Below, piece after piece: positions 27,586-41,655 of a stretch of 64,000 nt of DNA. A program made the position numbers and the translations under genes. How positions within the stretch are numbered: the first letter of the stretch is position 1; the number at the start of each line of letters is the position of its first letter. The notes beneath the pieces are model-generated. The model saw nothing but the letters and a program-made list of their open reading frames with translations, did not search any database and was not told the DNA's origin. The stretch comes from Crossaster papposus (Eukaryota > Echinodermata > Asteroidea > Velatida > Solasteridae): contig JBAIAA010000009.1 in the NCBI GenBank assembly GCA_037893245.1, positions 1,426,001 to 1,490,000 of the forward strand, read 5' to 3'.

Positions 27586-30500
27586 CAAACCTAAACTGAG
27601 AGACTCATGCGTCAGGACACTGGCGGCATATGCCTATGTGGCAATACACGTGTACATACATACACATCAGAAAACATGGCTGCGAATGAGGATATTTTTC
27701 TCGACATATATCTGAGCTGCGAACCTCAACGTTGTTGGAGAATGAAGAGACATTCACCACCTCCACATCTGAGCTAACATATCGCCCACATTCTCAACGG
27801 AAGAGACCAAAACTTTGAGACTCATGCGTCAGGACACTGGCGGCATAGGCCTATAAGGCAATACACGTGTACACGCATAAACATAAGAAAACATGGCTGC
27901 GAATGGGGATAATTTTATGAACTTATATATGAGCTGCGTACCTCAACGTTGTTGGAGAATGAAGAGACACTCGCCAGCTCGACATCTGAGCCAAAATATT
28001 TCCAAATTCCTCACTGGAAAAAAACCAAACTGTGAGACTCATGCGTCAGGATACTGGCGGCATAGGCCTATGAGGCAATACACGTGTACATACATACACA
28101 TCAGAAAACATGGCTGCGAATGAGGATAATGTTCTCGACATATATCTGAGCTGCGAACCTCAACGTTGTTCGAGAATGAAGAGACACTCACCAGCTCGAC
28201 ATCCGAGCAAAAATATTGCCACATTTCTCACTGTAAAAACCCCAAACTGAGAGACTCATGCGTCAGGATACTGGCGCCATAGGCCTATGTGGCAATACAC
28301 GTGTACATACATACACATAAGAAAACATGGCTGCGAATGAGAATAATGTTCTCGACATATATCTGAGCTGCGAACCTCAACGTTGTTCGAGAATGAAGAG
28401 ACACTCACCAGCTCGACATCCGAGCCAAAATATTGCCAAATTTCTCACGGGGAAAAAAACAAACGGAGAGACTCATGCGTCAGGATACTGGCGGCATAGG
28501 CATATGAGGCAATACACGTGTACATACATACACATCAGAAAACATGGCTGCGAATGAGGATAATGTTCTCGACATATATCTGAGTTGCGAACCTCAATGT
28601 TGTTCGAGAATAAAGAGACACTCACCAGCTCGACATCTGAGCCAAAATATTGCCAAATTTCTCACTGGAAAAAAAAACCAAACTGTGAGACCCATGCTTC
28701 AGGACACTGGCGGCATCAGCCTATGCGGCAATACACGTGTACACGCATAAACATAAGAAAACATGGCTGCGAATGAGGATAATTTTATGAACTTATATCT
28801 GAGCTGCGAACCTCAACGTAGTTCGAGAATGAAGAGACACTCGCCAGCTCGACATCTGAGCCAAAATATTTCCAAATTTCTCACTGCAAAAAAAACAAAA
28901 CTGTGAGACTCATGCGTCAGGACACTGGCGGCATATGCCTATGTGGCAATACACGTGTACATACAAACACATAAGAAAACATGGCTGCGAATGAGGATAA
29001 TTTTATGAACTTATATCTGAGCTGCGAACCTCAACGTAGTTCGAGAATGAAGAGACACTCGCCAGCTCGACATCTGAGCCAAAATATTTCCAAATTTCTC
29101 ACTGGAAAAAAACAAAACTGAGAGACTCATGCGTCAGGACACTGGCGGCATAGGCCTATGAGGCAATACACGTGTACATCCATACACATAAGAAAACATG
29201 GCTGCGAATGAGGACCATTTTCTCGACATATATCTGAGCTGCGAACCTCAAGGTTGTTCGAGAATGAAGAGACACTCACCAGCTCGACATCTGAGCCAAA
29301 ATATTGCCAAATTTCTCACTGGAACAAACCTAAACTGAGAGACTCATGCGTCAGGACACTGGCGGCATATGCCTATGTGGCAATACACGTGTACATACAA
29401 ACACATCAGAAAACATGGCTGCGAATGGGGATAATTTTATGAACTTATATCTGAGCTGCGAACCTCAACGTTGTTGGAGAATGAAGAGACACTCGCCAGC
29501 TCGACATCTGAGCCAAAATATTTCAAAATTCCTCACTGGAAAAAAAACAAACTGTGAGACTCATGCGTCAGGATACTGGCGGCATAGGCCTATGAGGCAA
29601 TACACGTGTACATACATACACATCAGAAAACATGGCTGCGAATGAGGATAATGTTCTCGACATATATCTGAGCTGCGAACCTCAACGTTGTTCGAGAATG
29701 AAGAGACACTCACCAGCTCGACATCCGAGCAAAAATATTGCCACATTTCTCACTGTAAAAACCCCAAACTGAGAGACTCATGCGTCAGGATACTGGCGCC
29801 ATAGGCCTATGTGGCAATACACGTGTACATACATACACAAAAGAAAACATGGCTGCGAATGAGGATAATGTTCTCGACATATATCTGAGCTGCGAACCTC
29901 AACGTTGTTCGAGAATGAAGAGACACTCACCAGCTCGACATCCGAGCCAAAATATTGCCAAATTTCTCACTGGGAAAAAAACAAACTGAGAGACTCATGC
30001 GTCAGGATACTGGCGGCATAGGCATATGAGGCAATACACGTGTACATACATACACATCAGAAAACATGGCTGCGAATGAGGATAATGTTCTCGACATATA
30101 TCTGAGTTGCGAACCTCAATGTTGTTCGATAATAAAGAGACACTCACCAGCTCGACATCTGAGCCAAAATATTGCCAAATTTCTCACTAGAAAAAAACAC
30201 CAAACTGTGAGACCCATGCTTCAGGACACTGGCGGCATCAGCCTATGCGGCAATACACGTGTACACGCATAAACATAAGAAAACATGGCTGCGAATGAGG
30301 ATAATTTTATGAACTTATATCTGAGCTGCGAACCTCAACGTAGTTCGAGAATGAAGAGACACTCGCCAGCTCGACATCTGAGCCAAAATATTTCCAAATT
30401 TCTCACTGGAAAAAAACAAAACTGTGAGACTCATGCGTCAGGACACTGGCGGCATAGGCCTATGAGGCAATACACGTGTACATCCATACACATAAGAAAA

Positions 30501-33500
30501 CATGGCTGCGAATGAGGACCATTTTCTCGACATATATCTGAGCTGCGATTCTCAACGTTGTTCGAGAATGAAGAGACACTCACCAGCTCGACATCCGAGC
30601 CAAAATATTGCAAAATTTCTCACTGGAGAAACCCCAAACTGAGAGACTCATGCGTCAGGATACTGGCGGCATAGGCCTATGTGGCAATACACGTGTACAT
30701 ACATACACATCAGAAAACATGGCTGCGAATGAGGATAATGTTCTCGACATATATCTGAGCTGCGAACCTCAAGGTTGTTCGAGAATGAAGAGACACTCAC
30801 CAGCTCGACATCTGAGCCAAAATATTGCAAAATTTCTCACTGGAACAAACCTAAACTGAGAGACTCATGCGTCAGGACACTGGCGGCATATGCCTATGTG
30901 GGAATACACGTGTACATACAAACACATCAGAAAACATGGCTGCGAAGGAGGATAATGTTCTCGACATATATCTGAGCTGCAAACCTCAACGTTGTTCGAG
31001 AATGAAGAGACACTCACCAGCTCGACATCCGAGCAAAAATATTGCAAAATTTCGCAATGGAACAAACCTAAACTGAGAGACTCATGCGTCAGGACACTGG
31101 CGGCATATGCCTATGTGGCAATACACGTGTACATACAAACACATCAGAAAACATGGCTGCGAATGAAGATATTTTTCTCGACATATATCTGAGCTGCGAA
31201 CCTCAACGTTGTTGGAGAATGAAGAGACATTCACCACCTCCACATCTGAGCTAACATATCGCCCAAATTCTCAACGGAAGAGACCAACACTTTGAGACTC
31301 ATGCGTCAGGACACTGGCGGCAAAGGCCTATGCGGCAATACACGTGTACACGCATAAACATAAGAAAACATGGCTGCGAATGAGGATAATTTTATGAACT
31401 TATATCTGAGCTGCGAACCTCAACGTTGTTCGAGAATGAAGAGACACTCGCCAGCTCGACATCTGAGCCAAAATATTTCCAAATTTCTCACTGGAAAAAA
31501 ACAAACTGTGAGACTCATGCGTCAGGATACTAGCGGTATAGGCCTATGAGGCAATACACGTGTACATACATACACATTAGAAAAAATGGCTGCGAATGAG
31601 GATAATGTTCTCGACATATATCTGAGCTGCGAACCTCAATGTTGTTCGAGAATAAAGAGACACTCACCAGCTCGACATCCGAGCCAAAATATTGCCAAAT
31701 TTCTCACTGGAAAAAAAAAAAACTGTGAGACCCATGCTTCAGGACACTGGCGGCATCAGCCTATGCGGCAATACACGGGTACACGCATAAACATAACAAA
31801 ACATGGTTGCGAATGAGGATAATTTTATGAACTTATATCTGAGCTGCGAACCTCAACGTAGTTCGAGAATGAAGAGACACTCGCCTAACATCTGAGCCAA
31901 AATATTGCTAAATTTCTCACTGGAAAAAACCCAAACTCTGAGACCCATGAGTCAGGACACTGGCGGCATTGGCCTATACGGTAATACACGTGTACATACA
32001 TACACGTAAGAAAACATGGATGCGAATGAGGATAATATTCTCGACTTATATTTGAGATGCGAACCTCAACGTTGTTCGAGAATGAAACGACACTCACCAG
32101 CTCAACATCTGAGCTAACATATAGCCACAATTCTTACAGGAAGAGACCAAAACTGTGAGACTTATGCTTCAGGACACTGGCGGCATAGGCCTATGAGGCA
32201 ATACACGTGTACATACATACACATAAGAAAACATGGCTGCGAATGAGGACAATTTTCACGACATATATCTGAGCTGCGAACCTCAACGTAGTTTGAGAAT
32301 GAAGAGACACTCACCAGCTCGACATCCGAGCAAAAATATTGCCAAATTTCGCAATGGAACAAACCTAAACTGAGAGACTCATGCGTCAGGACACTGGCGG
32401 CATATGCCTATGTGGCAATACACGTGTACATACAAACACATCAGAAAACATGGCTGCGAATAAGATATTTTTCTCGACATATATCTGAGCTGCGAACCTC
32501 AACGTTGTTGGAGAATGAAGAGACATTCACCACCTCCACATCTGAGCTAACATATCGCCCAAATTCTCAACGGAATAGACTAAAACTTTGAGACTCATGC
32601 GTCAGGACACTGGCGGCATAGGCCTATGCGGCAATACACGTGTACACGCATAAACATAAGAAAACATGGCTGCGAATGAGGATAATTTTATGAACTTATA
32701 TCTGAGCTGCGAACCTCAACGTTGTTCGAGAATGAAGAAACACTCGCCAGCTCGACATCTGAGCAAAAATATTTCCAAATTTCTCATTGGAAAAAAAACA
32801 AACTGTGAGACTCATGCGTCAGGATACTGGCGGCATAGGCCTATGAGGCAATACACGTGTACATACATACACATCAGAAAACATGGCTGCGAATGAGGAT
32901 AATGTTCTCGACATATATCTGAGCTGCGAACCTCAAGGTTGTTCGAGAATGAAGAGACACTCACCAGCTCGACATCTGAGCCAAAATATTGCAAAATTTC
33001 TCACTGGAACAAACCTAAACTGAGAGACTCATGCGTCAGGACACTGGCGGCATATGCCTATGTGGGAATACACGTGTACATACAAACACATCAGAAAACA
33101 TGGCTGCGAAGGAGGATAATGTTCTCGACATATATCTGAGCTGCAAACCTCAACGTTGTTCGAGAATGAAGAGACACTCACCAGCTCGACATCTGAGCCA
33201 AAATATTGCCAAATTTCTCACTGAAACGAACCTAAACTGAGAGACTCATGCGTCAGTATACTGGCGGCATATGCCTATGTGGCAATACACGTGTACATAC
33301 AAACACATGAGAAAACATGGCTGCGAATGAGGATAATGTTCTCGACATATATCTGAGCTGCAAACCTCAACGTTGTTCGAGAATGAAGAGACACTCACCA
33401 GCTCGACATCCGAGCAAAAATATTGCAAAATGTCGCAATGGAACAAACCTAAACTGAGAGACTCATGCGTCAGGACACTGGCGGCATATGCCTATGTGGC

Positions 33501-35172
33501 AATACACGTGTACATACAAACACATCAGAAAACATGACTGCGAATGAAGATATTTTTCTCGACATATATCTGAGCTGCGAACATCAACGTCGATTGAGAA
33601 TGAAGAGACACTCGCCTGCTCGACATCTGAGCCAAAATATTTCCAAATTTCTTACTGGAAAAAACCCAAACTGTGAGACTCATACGTCAGGACACGGGCG
33701 GCATAGGCCTATGAGGCAATACACGTGTACATACATACACATAAGAAAACATGGCTACGAATGAGGATAATTTTGTCGACATATATCTGAGCTGCGATCC
33801 TCAACGTTGTTCGAGAATGAAGAGAAACTCACCAGCTCGACATCCGAGCCAAAATATTGCCAAATTTTTCACTGGAGAAACCCCAAACTGAGAGACTCAT
33901 GCGTCAGGATACTGGCGGCATAGGCCTATGTGGCAATACACGTGTACATACATACACATCAGAAAACATGGCTGCGAATGAGGATAATGTTCTCGACATA
34001 AATCTGAGCTGCGAACCCCAACGTTGTTCGAGAATGAAGAGACACTCACCAGCTCGACATCTGAGCCAAAATATTGCCAAATTTCTCACTGGAACAAACC
34101 TAAACTGAGAGACTCATGCGTCAGGACACTGGCGGCATATGCCTATGTGGCAATACACGTGTACATACAAACACATCAGAAAACATGGCTGCGAATGAGG
34201 ATAATTTTATGAACTTATATCTGAGCTGCGAACCTCAACGTTGTTCGAGAATGAAGAGACACTCGCCTGCTCGACATCTGAGCCAAAATATTGCCAAATT
34301 CCTCACTGGAACAAACCTAAACTGAGTGACTCATGCGTCAGGACACTGGCGGCATATGCCTATGTGGCAATACACGTGTACATACAAACACATAAGAAAA
34401 CATGGCTGCGAATGAGGATAATTTTATGAACTTATATCTGAGCTGCGAACCTCAACGTAGTTCGAGAATGAAGAGACACTCGCCAGCTCGACATCTGAGC
34501 CAAAATATTTTCAAATTTCTCACTGGAAAAAAACAAAACTGTGAGACTCATGCGTCAGGACACTGGCGGCATAGGCCTATGAGACAATACACGTGTACAT
34601 CCATACACATAAGAAAACATGGCTGCGAATGAGGACCATTTTCTCGACATATATCTGAGCTGCGATTCTCAACGTTGTTCGAGAATGAAGAGACACTCAC
34701 CAGCTCGACATCCGAGCCAAAATATTGCAAAATTTCTCACTGGAGAAACCCCAAACTGAGAGACTCATGCGTCAGGATGCTGGCGGCATAGGCCTATGTG
34801 GCAATACACGTGTACATACATACACATCAGAAAACATGGCTGCGAATAAGGATAATGTTCTCGACATATATCTGAGCTGCGAACCCCAACGTTGTTCGAG
34901 AATGAAGAGACACTCACCAGCTCGACATCTGAGCCAAAATATTGCCAAATTTCTCACTGGAACAAACCTAAACTGAGAGACTCATGCGTCAGGACACTGG
35001 CGGCATATGCCTATGTGGCAATACACGTGTACATACAAACACATCAGAAAACATGGCTGCGAATGAGGATAATTTTATGAACTTATATCTGAGCTGCGAA
35101 CCTCAACGTTGTTCGAGAATGAAGAGACACTCGCCTGCTCGACATCTGAGCCAAAATATTGCCAAATTTCTC
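27586..35172. repeat. Satellite monomers, mixed, with a 1522-bp-offset duplication
   Basis: About 35 monomers. Positions about 27893-28920 recur at about 29415-30442 (offset 1522). The block near 30648-31076 recurs at 32812-33240 (offset 2164). A short monomer lacking part of the CACCAGCTCGAC segment (CACTCGCCTAACATCTG) occurs near 31880 and reappears downstream near 56800, 58099 and 60483. Confidence 0.85.
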
Positions 35173-38100
35173 ACTGGAACAATCGTAAACTGAGAGACTC
35201 ATGCGTCAGGACACTGGCGGCATAGGCCTATGAGGCAATACACGTGTACATCCATACACATAAGAAAACATGGCTGCGAATGAGGACCATTTTCTCGACA
35301 TATATCTGAGCTGCGATTCTCAACGTTGTTCGAGAATGAAGAGACACTCACCAGCTCGACATCCGAGCCAAAATATTGCAAAATTTCTCACTGGAGAAAC
35401 CCCAAACTGAGAGACTCATGCGTCAGGATGCTGGCGGCATAGGCCTATGTGGCAATACACGTGTACATACATACACATCAGAAAACATGGCTGCGAATGA
35501 GGATAATGTTCTCGACATATATCTGAGCTGCGAACCCCAACGTTGTTCGAGAATGAAGAGACACTCACCAGCTCGACATCTGTGCCAAAATATTGCCAAA
35601 TTTCTCACTGGAACAAACCTAAACTGAGAGACTCATGCGTCAGGACACTGGCGGCATATGCCTATGTGGCAATACACGTGTACATACAAACACATCAGAA
35701 AACATGGCTGCGAATGAGGATAATTGTATGAACTTATATCTGAGCTGCGAACCTCAACGTTGTTCGAGAATGAAGAGACACTCGCCTGCTCGACATCTGA
35801 GCCAAAATATTGCCAAATTCCTCACTGGAACAATCCTAAACTGAGAGACTCATGCGTCAGGACACTGGCGGCATATGCCTATGTGGCAATACACGTGTAC
35901 ATACAAACACATAAGAAAACATGGCTGCGAATGAGGCAAATTTTATGAACTTATATCTGAGCTGCGAACCTCAACGTAGTTCGAGAATGAAGAGACACTC
36001 GCCAGCTCGACATCTTAGCCAAAATATTTCCAAATTTCTCACTGGAAAAAAACAAAACTGAGAGACTCATGCGTCAGGACACTGGCGGCATATGCCTATG
36101 TGGCAATACACGTGTACATACAAACACATAAGAAAACATGGCTGCGAATGAGGATAATTTTATGAACTTATATCTGAGCTGCGAACCTCAACGTAGTTCG
36201 AAAATGAAGAGACACTCGCCAGCTCGACATCTGAGCCAAAATATTTCCAAATTTCTCACTGGAAAAAAACAAAACTGAGAGACTCATGCGTCAGGACACT
36301 GGTGGCATATGCCTATGTGGCAATACACGTGTACATACAAACACATAAGAAAACATGGCTGCGAATGAGGATAATTTTATGAACTTATATCTGAGCTGCG
36401 AACCTCAACGTAGTTCGAGAATGAAGAGACACTCGCCAGCTCGACATCTGAGCCAAAATATTGCCAAATTTCTAACTGGAACAATCGTAAACTGAGAGAC
36501 TCATGCGTCAGGACACTGGCGGCATAGGCCTATGAGGCAATACACGTGTACATCCATACACATAAGAAAACATGGCTGCGAATGAGGACCATTTTCTCGA
36601 CATATATCTGAGCTGCGATTCTCAACGTTGTTCGAGAATGAAGAGACACTCACCAGCTCGACATCCGAGCCAAAATATTGCAAAATTTCTCACTGGAGAA
36701 ACCCCAAACTGAGAGCCTCATGCGTCAGGATGCTGGCGGCATAGGCCTATGTGGCAATACACGTGTACATACATACACATCAGAAAACATGGCTGCGAAT
36801 GAGGATAATGTTCTCGACATATATCTGAGCTGCGAACCCCAACGTTGTTCGAGAATGAAGAGACACTCACCAGCTCGACATCTGTGCCAAAATATTGCCA
36901 AATTTCTCACTGGAACAAACCTAAACTGAGAGACTCATGCGTCAGGACACTGGCGGCATATGCCTATGTGGCAATACACGTGTACATACAAACACATCAG
37001 AAAACATGGCTGCGAATGAGGATAATTGTATGAACTTATATCTGAGCTGCGAACCTCAACGTTGTTCGAGAATGAAGAGACACTCGCCTGCTCGACATCT
37101 GAGCCAAAATATTGCCAAATTCCTCACTGGAACAATCCTAAACTGAGAGACTCATGCGTCAGGACACTGGCGGCATATGCCTATGTGGCAATACACGTGT
37201 ACATACAAACACATAAGAAAACATGGCTGCGAATGAGGCAAATTTTATGAACTTATATCTGAGCTGCGAACCTCAACGTAGTTCGAGAATGAAGAGACAC
37301 TCGCCAGCTCGACATCTTAGCCAAAATATTTCCAAATTTCTCACTGGAAAAAAACAAAACTGAGAGACTCATGCGTCAGGACACTGGCGGCATATGCCTA
37401 TGTGGCAATACACGTGTACATACAAACACATAAGAAAACATGGCTGCGAATGAGGATAATTTTATGAACTTATATCTGAGCTGCGAACCTCAACGTAGTT
37501 CGAAAATGAAGAGACACTCGCCAGCTCGACATCTGAGCCAAAATATTTCCAAATTTCTCACTGGAAAAAAACAAAACTGAGAGACTCATGCGTCAGGACA
37601 CTGGTGGCATATGCCTATGTGGCAATACACGTGTACATACAAACACATAAGAAAACATGGCTGCGAATGAGGATAATTTTATGAACTTATATCTGAGCTG
37701 CGAACCTCAACGTAGTTCGAGAATGAAGAGACACTCGCCAGCTCGACATCTGAGCCAAAATATTGCCAAATTTCTAACTGGAACAATCGTAAACTGAGAG
37801 ACTCATGCGTCAGGACACTGGCGGCATAGGCCTATGAGGCAATACACGTGTACATCCATACACATAAGAAAACATGGCTGCGAATGAGGACCATTTTCTC
37901 GACATATATCTGAGCTGCGATTCTCAACGTTGTTCGAGAATGAAGAGACACTCACCAGCTCGACATCCGAGCCAAAATATTGCAAAATTTCTCACTGGAG
38001 AAACCCCAAACTGAGAGACTCATGCGTCAGGATGCTGGCGGCATAGGCCTATGTGGCAATACACGTGTACATACATACACATCAGAAAACATGGCTGCGA

Positions 38101-41100
38101 ATGAGGATAATGTTCTCGACATATATCTGAGCTGCGAACCCCAACGTTGTTCGAGAATGAAGAGACACTCACCAGCTCGACATCTGTGCCAAAATATTGC
38201 CAAATTTCTCACTGGAACAAACCTAAACTGAGAGACTCATGCGTCAGGACACTGGCGGCATATGCCTATGTGGCAATACACGTGTACATACAAACACATC
38301 AGAAAACATGGCTGCGAATGAGGATAATTGTATGAACTTATATCTGAGCTGCGAACCTCAACGTTGTTCGAGAATGAAGAGACACTCGCCTGCTCGACAT
38401 CTGAGCCAAAATATTGCCAAATTCCTCACTGGAACAATCCTAAACTGAGAGACTCATGCGTCAGGACACTGGCGGCATATGCCTATGTGGCAATACACGT
38501 GTACATACAAACACATAAGAAAACATGGCTGCGAATGAGGAAAATTTTATGAACTTATATCTGAGCTGCGAACCTCAACGTAGTTCGAGAATGAAGAGAC
38601 ACTCGCCAGCTCGACATCTGAGCCAAAATATTTCCAAATTTCTCACTGGAAAAAAACAAAACTGAGAGACTCATGCGTCAGGACACTGGCGGCATATGCC
38701 TATGTGGCAATACACGTGTACATACAAACACATAAGAAAACATGGCTGCGAATGAGGATAATTTTATGAACTTATATCTGAGCTGCGAACCTCAACGTAG
38801 TTCGAAAATGAAGAGACACTCGCCAGCTCGACATCTGAGCCAAAATATTTCCAAATTTCTCACTGGAAAAAAACAAAACTGAGAGACTCATGCGTCAGGA
38901 CACTGGTGGCATATGCCTATGTGGCAATACACGTGTACATACAAACACATAAGAAAACATGGCTGCGAATGAGGATAATTTTATGAACTTATATCTGAGC
39001 TGCGAACCTCAACGTAGTTCGAGAATGAAGAGACACTCGCCAGCTCGACATCTGAGCCAAAATATTGCCAAATTTCTAACTGGAACAATCGTAAACTGAG
39101 AGACTCATGCGTCAGGACACTGGCGGCATAGGCCTATGAGGCAATACACGTGTACATCCATACACATAAGAAAACATGGCTGCGAATGAGGACCATTTTC
39201 TCGACATATATCTGAGCTGCGATTCTCAACGTTGTTCGAGAATGAAGAGACACTCACCAGCTCGACATCCGAGCCAAAATATTGCAAAATTTCTCACTGG
39301 AGAAACCCCAAACTGAGAGACTCATGCGTCAGGATGCTGGCGGCATAGGCCTATGTGGCAATACACGTGTACATACATACACATCAGAAAACATGGCTGC
39401 GAATGAGGATAATGTTCTCGACATATATCTGAGCTGCGAACCCCAACGTTGTTCGAGAATGAAGAGACACTCACCAGCTCGACATCTGTGCCAAAATATT
39501 GCCAAATTTCTCACTGGAACAAACCTAAACTGAGAGACTCATGCGTCAGGACACTGGCGGCATATGCCTATGTGGCAATACACGTGTACATACAAACACA
39601 TCAGAAAACATGGCTGCGAATGAGGATAATTGTATGAACTTATATCTGAGCTGCGAACCTCAACGTTGTTCGAGAATGAAGAGACACTCGCCTGCTCGAC
39701 ATCTGAGCCAAAATATTGCCAAATTCCTCACTGGAACAATCCTAAACTGAGAGACTCATGCGTCAGGACACTGGCGGCATATGCCTATGTGGCAATACAC
39801 GTGTACATACAAACACATAAGAAAACATGGCTGCGAATGAGGCAAATTTTATGAACTTATATCTGAGCTGCGAACCTCAACGTAGTTCGAGAATGAAGAG
39901 ACACTCGCCAGCTCGACATCTTAGCCAAAATATTTCCAAATTTCTCACTGGAAAAAAACAAAACTGAGAGACTCATGCGTCAGGACACTGGCGGCATATG
40001 CCTATGTGGCAATACACGTGTACATACAAACACATAAGAAAACATGGCTGCGAATGAGGATAATTTTATGAACTTATATCTGAGCTGCGAACCTCAACGT
40101 AGTTCGAAAATGAAGAGACACTCGCCAGCTCGACATCTGAGCCAAAATATTTCCAAATTTCTCACTGGAAAAAAACAAAACTGAGAGACTCATGCGTCAG
40201 GACACTGGTGGCATACGCCTATGTGGCAATACACGTGTACATACAAACACATAAGAAAACATGGCTGCGAATGAGGATAATTTTATGAACTTATATCTGA
40301 GCTGCGAACCTCAACGTAGTTCGAGAATGAAGAGACACTCGCCAGCTCGACATCTGAGCCAAAATATTGCCAAATTTCTAACTGGAACAATCGTAAACTG
40401 AGAGACTCATGCGTCAGGACACTGGCGGCATAGGCCTATGAGGCAATACACGTGTACATCCATACACATAAGAAAACATGGCTGCGAATGAGGACCATTT
40501 TCTCGACATATATCTGAGCTGCGATTCTCAACGTTGTTCGAGAATGAAGAGACACTCACCAGCTCGACATCCGAGCCAAAATATTGCAAAATTTCTCACT
40601 GGAGAAACCCCAAACTGAGAGACTCATGCGTCAGGATGCTGGCGGCATAGGCCTATGTGGCAATACACGTGTACATACATACACATCAGAAAACATGGCT
40701 GCGAATGAGGATAATGTTCTCGACATATATCTGAGCTGCGAACCCCAACGTTGTTCGAGAATGAAGAGACACTCACCAGCTCGACATCTGTGCCAAAATA
40801 TTGCCAAATTTCTCACTGGAACAAACCTAAACTGAGAGACTCATGCGTCAGGACACTGGCGGCATATGCCTATGTGGCAATACACGTGTACATACAAACA
40901 CATCAGAAAACATGGCTGCGAATGAGGATAATTGTATGAACTTATATCTGAGCTGCGAACCTCAACGTTGTTCGAGAATGAAGAGACACTCGCCTGCTCG
41001 ACATCTGAGCCAAAATATTGCCAAATTCCTCACTGGAACAATCCTAAACTGAGAGACTCATGCGTCAGGACACTGGCGGCATATGCCTATGTGGCAATAC

Positions 41101-41655
41101 ACGTGTACATACAAACACATAAGAAAACATGGCTGCGAATGAGGAAAATTTTATGAACTTATATCTGAGCTGCGAACCTCAACGTAGTTCGAGAATGAAG
41201 AGACACTCGCCAGCTCGACATCTGAGCCAAAATATTTCCAAATTTCTCACTGGAAAAAAAAAAAACTGAGAGACTCATGCGTCAGGACACTGGCGGCATA
41301 TGCCTATGTGGCAATACACGTGTACATACAAACACATAAGAAAACATGGCTGCGAATGAGGATAATTTTATGAACTTATATCTGAGCTGCGAACCTCAAC
41401 GTAGTTCGAAAATGAAGAGACACTCACCAGCTCGACATCTGAGCCAAAATATTTCCAAATTTCTCACTGGAAAAAAACAAAACTGAGAGACTCATGCGTC
41501 AGGACACTGGTGGCATATGCCTATGTGGCAATACACGTGTACATACAAACACATAAGAAAACATGGCTGCGAATGAGGATAATTTTATGAACTTATATCT
41601 GAGCTGCGAACCTCAACGTAGTTCGAGAATGAAGAGACACTCGCCAGCTCGACAT
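35173..41655. repeat. 6-mer higher-order repeat, 1302 bp x 5
   Basis: Five tandem copies with exact 1302-bp spacing (6 x 217), seen for example from the GGAGAAACCCCAAACTG monomer at 35393, 36695, 37997, 39299 and 40601. Shared markers include CAGGATGCTGGCGG, CATCTGTGCC, GATAATTGTATGAAC and CAGGACACTGGTGGC. Copies 1, 2 and 4 carry GAGGCAAATTTT with CATCTTAGCC, while copies 3 and 5 carry GAGGAAAATTTT with CATCTGAGCC. Confidence 0.95.
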
